NCBI RefSeq assembly: GCF_030409225.1
Contig: NZ_JAUFPK010000004.1
Coordinates: forward strand, 126,943 to 190,942
Source of the DNA: Aquisalimonas lutea
GTDB taxonomy: Bacteria; Pseudomonadota; Gammaproteobacteria; Nitrococcales; Aquisalimonadaceae
Reading direction: 5' to 3'
Length of the DNA: 64,000 nucleotides
The notes under the pieces: model-generated
Seen by the model: the letters and a program-made list of their open reading frames with translations, nothing else
Told to the model about the DNA's origin: nothing
The model's database searches: none
Position numbers and translations under genes: made by a program
Shown: positions 61,291 through 64,000 of the stretch, one piece after another
Layout: every line of letters starts with the position of its first letter
Numbering within the stretch: the first letter of the stretch is position 1

Positions 61291-62784
61291 TCAGTAACGT
61301 GGGATGTCGGGGTGCGGCAGCTCCCCGTGGTGGACGTGCATGGCGCCGAACTCGGCGCAGCGGTTGAGCGTCGGGATGGCCTTGCCCGGATTCAGCAGCC
61401 CGCTGGGGTCGAAGGCGTACTTCAGGGCGCGGAACTGCTCCAGGTCGGGCGAGCCGAACTGCACGCACATCTGGTTGATCTTCTCCATGCCGACGCCGTG
61501 CTCGCCGGTGACCGTGCCGCCGACCTCCACGCACAGCTCCAGGATGCGGCCGCCGAGCTCCTCCGTGCGCTCGAACTCGCCCGGCACGTTGCCGTCGTAG
61601 AGCACCAGCGGATGCAGGTTGCCGTCGCCGGCGTGGAAGACGTTGGCCACGCGCAGCCCGTACTCGTCGCTGAGCTCCTGCATGCGCTGGAGCACGTAGG
61701 CCAGGTGCTTGCGCGGGATGGTGCCGTCGATGCAGTAGTAGTCCGGGGAGATGCGCCCCACGGCCGGGAAGGCGGCCTTGCGCCCGGCCCAGAAGCGCGC
61801 CTTCTCGTCCTCGTCGCCGGCCACGCGGATCTCGGCGGCGCCGTATTCGTCCAGGAGCTGGCACACGCGCTCGCGCTGGGCCCTGACGTCGTCCGGGCTG
61901 CCGTCGAGCTCGCAGATGAGAATCGCCGCCGCGTCGGTGGGGTAGCCCGCCTGGACGAAATCCTCGGCGGCCTGGATGGCCAGCTTGTCCATCATCTCCA
62001 GCCCGCCCGGGACGATGCCCGCGCCGATGATGCCGGCCACGGCGTTGCCGGCCGTCTCCACGTCGGCGAACGAGGCCAGCAGCACGTCCTTGGCGGGCGG
62101 CTGGGGCAGCAGCTTGACCTTGATCTCGACGATGACCCCGAGCATGCCCTCGGAGCCGGTGACCGCGGCCAGGAGGTCGTAGCCGGCGCTGTCCAGGGCC
62201 TCGGAACCCAGGGTGACCTCCTCGCCCGCCATGGTGATCATGGTCACCTCGAGGATGTTGTGCACGGTCAGGCCGTACTTCAGGCAGTGCACGCCGCCGG
62301 CGTTCTCGGCGACGTTGCCGCCGATGGAGCAGGTGATCTGGGACGAGGGATCCGGAGCGTAGTACAGCCCGTAGGGTGCCGCCGCTTCCGAGATGGCCAG
62401 GTTCCGCACCCCGGGCTGCAGCCGCGCCATGCGCCGCTCGTGGTCGATCTCGAGGATCTTGTTGAAGCGCGCCAGGCTCAGGAGCACGCCCTGGGGATGG
62501 GGCAGGGCGCCGGCCGAGAGGCTGGTGCCGGCGCCGCGCGCCACCACGGGGAGGTTCATGTCATGACACACCCGCAGGACGTGACGCACCTGCTCGATGG
62601 TCTCGGGGATGGTGACCACCTGGGGCATCTGGCGGTAGCCGGCGAGACCGTCGCACTCGTAGGGGCGCATGGCCTCGTCATCGACGAGCAGGCTGTCCCC
62701 CTGCAGCGCCTCGGCCAGGCGCTGCACAAGGGCCTCCCTGTCCACGGTGTACTGGCAGTCTTCCGTCCGGTAGACCGAGGCCAT
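61291..62784 (-). CDS. glcD: Glycolate oxidase subunit GlcD
   Basis: GlcD is the catalytic flavin subunit that oxidises glycolate to glyoxylate. The FAD-binding-4 domain shows VARGAGTSLSAGALP and CSIGGNVAENAGGVHCLKYG; the C-terminal FAD-oxidase domain follows, ending in the GEHGVG-containing segment (TGEHGVGMEKINQM). Length is 497 residues. GGGAGG precedes ATG 62784. It is the first gene of glcDEF plus the sulfurtransferase gene. No glcC-type regulator is present in the window. Confidence 0.96.
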   Translation of the reverse strand: MASVYRTEDCQYTVDREALVQRLAEALQGDSLLVDDEAMRPYECDGLAGYRQMPQVVTIPETIEQVRHVLRVCHDMNLPVVARGAGTSLSAGALPHPQGVLLSLARFNKILEIDHERRMARLQPGVRNLAISEAAAPYGLYYAPDPSSQITCSIGGNVAENAGGVHCLKYGLTVHNILEVTMITMAGEEVTLGSEALDSAGYDLLAAVTGSEGMLGVIVEIKVKLLPQPPAKDVLLASFADVETAGNAVAGIIGAGIVPGGLEMMDKLAIQAAEDFVQAGYPTDAAAILICELDGSPDDVRAQRERVCQLLDEYGAAEIRVAGDEDEKARFWAGRKAAFPAVGRISPDYYCIDGTIPRKHLAYVLQRMQELSDEYGLRVANVFHAGDGNLHPLVLYDGNVPGEFERTEELGGRILELCVEVGGTVTGEHGVGMEKINQMCVQFGSPDLEQFRALKYAFDPSGLLNPGKAIPTLNRCAEFGAMHVHHGELPHPDIPRY

Positions 62785-62957
62785 TGCTTCTACCTCCCGG
62801 GGCCGTGCGGCGGCCGTTCGACGAATGGGTTTCCCAAGTTACACATTCTCCGGTCACAAACAACAGACCATTTTTTCCGCAGAACGACTCCGGTGGACCC
62901 GGAGGCGCCCGCAGCCCGCTGATTGCCGGGGGAACCCGGTTTTTCGACCGCGGCCGC

Positions 62958-64000
62958 CTAGCCGACCTCCTGGCCCGCCAGGTACAGCCAGGTCTCGACA
63001 ACGGTGTCCGGGTTCAGGGAGACGCTCTCGATGCCCTCGTCCATGAGCCACCGGGCGAGCTCCGGGTGATCCGACGGCCCCTGGCCGCAGATGCCCACGT
63101 ACTTGCCCTGGCGCCGGCAGGCCTGGATGGCCATGTGCAGCAGCGCCTTGACGGCCTCGTCGCGCTCGTCGAACAGATGGGCGATCAGCCCGGAGTCGCG
63201 GTCCAGGCCCAGGGTGAGCTGGGTCAGGTCGTTGGAGCCGATGGAGAAGCCGTCGAAGTACTCCAGGAACTGGTCCGCCAGCAGGGCGTTGGAGGGCAGC
63301 TCGCACATCATGATGAGCTTGAGGTCGTCACGCCCGCGCTCGATCCCGTGCTTGGCCAGGAGATTGACCACGCCCTCGGCTTCGGAGGGCGTGCGCACGA
63401 AGGGAATCATCACCCAGGCGTTGGTCAGGCCCATTTCGTTGCGCACTTTCTTGAGGGCCTTGACCTCCAGCTCGAAGCAGTCGCGGAAGTTCTCGGAGAT
63501 GTACCGCGCGGCCCCGCGGTAGCCGAGCATCGGGTTCTCTTCGTCCGGCTCGTACTCGGCGCCGCCGATGAGGTTGGCGTACTCGTTGGTCTTGAAGTCC
63601 GACATGCGCACGATGACCGGCTTGGGCCAGAACGCTGCGGCCAGCGTCGAGATGCCTTCGGCGAGCCGGTCGATGTAGAACTGGACGGGATCCTCGTAGC
63701 CCGCGGTCTGGGTGCGGATGATGGTCTGCAGCTCCTCGGACTGCGCGTCGAAGTTCAGCAACGCCTTGGGGTGGATGCCGATCATGCGGTTGATGATGAA
63801 CTCCAGGCGCGCCAGGCCCACGCCGGCGTTGGGCAGATTGGCGAAGTCGAACGCCCGGTCGGGGTTGCCGACGTTCATCATGAGCTTGAACGGCAGCTCC
63901 GGCATGTTCTCCAGGCTGATCTCGCGGACCTCGAAGTCCTGCCGCCCGCCGTAGATGTAGCCGGTGTCGCCCTCGGCGCAGGAGACGGTCACCTCGGTGC
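62958..64000 (-). CDS. ppsA: Phosphoenolpyruvate synthase PpsA, C-terminal part (5' end beyond window)
   Basis: The last 347 or so residues of PEP synthase. VTVSCAEGDTGYIYGG, then the PEP-utilising barrel domain with LARLEFIINRMIGIHPKAL, FEGFSIGSNDLTQ-like (YFDGFSIGSNDLTQLTLGLD), and the catalytic Cys region YVGICGQGPSDHPEL. The frame stays open to 64000, so the true start lies outside. PpsA turns pyruvate and ATP into PEP for gluconeogenesis. Its stop is 173 bp upstream of glcD, same strand. Confidence 0.96.
   Translation of the reverse strand, partial: TEVTVSCAEGDTGYIYGGRQDFEVREISLENMPELPFKLMMNVGNPDRAFDFANLPNAGVGLARLEFIINRMIGIHPKALLNFDAQSEELQTIIRTQTAGYEDPVQFYIDRLAEGISTLAAAFWPKPVIVRMSDFKTNEYANLIGGAEYEPDEENPMLGYRGAARYISENFRDCFELEVKALKKVRNEMGLTNAWVMIPFVRTPSEAEGVVNLLAKHGIERGRDDLKLIMMCELPSNALLADQFLEYFDGFSIGSNDLTQLTLGLDRDSGLIAHLFDERDEAVKALLHMAIQACRRQGKYVGICGQGPSDHPELARWLMDEGIESVSLNPDTVVETWLYLAGQEVG

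Noticed and set aside
60181-62922. 913-residue plus-strand frame opposite glcE-glcD
   Set aside because: Shadow; glcE and glcD have intact domains and ribosome sites.

Overview
The window is a high-GC chromosomal segment from a gammaproteobacterium, carrying a Pseudomonas/Vibrio-type polar flagellar and chemotaxis locus. The gene order (fleQ/flrA, flrC, fliEFGHIJ, fliK, fliLMNOPQR, flhBA, flhF-fleN-fliA, cheYZAB, parC-parP, cheW, DUF2802), the GC-rich codon use and the housekeeping neighbours suggest a Chromatiales/Ectothiorhodospiraceae-like organism. That placement is an inference from gene order and protein character; no database search was run.

Layout. (1) 48-29186, plus strand: flagellar regulators, basal body, export apparatus, placement and motility-sigma genes, then chemotaxis. 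Four gaps in this block hold clusters of REP-like palindromes. Well-spaced sigma-54 (-24/-12) elements precede flrC, fliK and flhB. The FleS/FlrB kinase gene is missing and the FlrC receiver has lost its phospho-site. (2) 29230-33458: a FlhB-C-like/FliK-like pair on the minus strand, a diguanylate cyclase with its own sigma-54 promoter, and an AAA-SPOR membrane protein. (3) 33564-44812: an intact tRNA-Glu gene with an 11.2-kb integrated element in its 3' end, bounded by 44-bp direct repeats. The element has a tyrosine integrase, AlpA-like regulators, a CHC2 zinc-finger protein, a RepA-like ATPase and a run of unknown small proteins on the minus strand. At its left end are four lower-GC cargo genes on the plus strand: a one-helix membrane protein, an unknown soluble protein, an XRE-ImmA/IrrE metallopeptidase protein and an exported IalB-like protein. 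No capsid, terminase or tail genes are visible, so it looks like a phage satellite or small integrative element. The cargo end is the best candidate here for an undescribed (possibly defence) system.

(4) 45083-53107: two large PAS-containing signalling proteins (one without any output domain, one PAS-GGDEF-EAL-receiver), gamma-glutamylcyclotransferase, small unknown genes and DUF1820. (5) 53142-58091: SRP RNA, tRNA-Ser with a scattered duplication of its 3' end, then dnaX-ybaB-recR, rsgA and orn. (6) 58113-64000, minus strand: a rhodanese-type sulfurtransferase, the glycolate oxidase operon glcDEF, and the 3' part of phosphoenolpyruvate synthase running off the window edge.

How it works together: FleQ and sigma-54 would switch on flrC, fliK, flhB and the cyclase. 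FliA would then drive late genes outside the window. FlhF, FleN, ParC and ParP place one polar flagellum and the chemoreceptor array. The c-di-GMP enzymes sit close to these genes, yet FleQ here seems to lack the known c-di-GMP contact residues.
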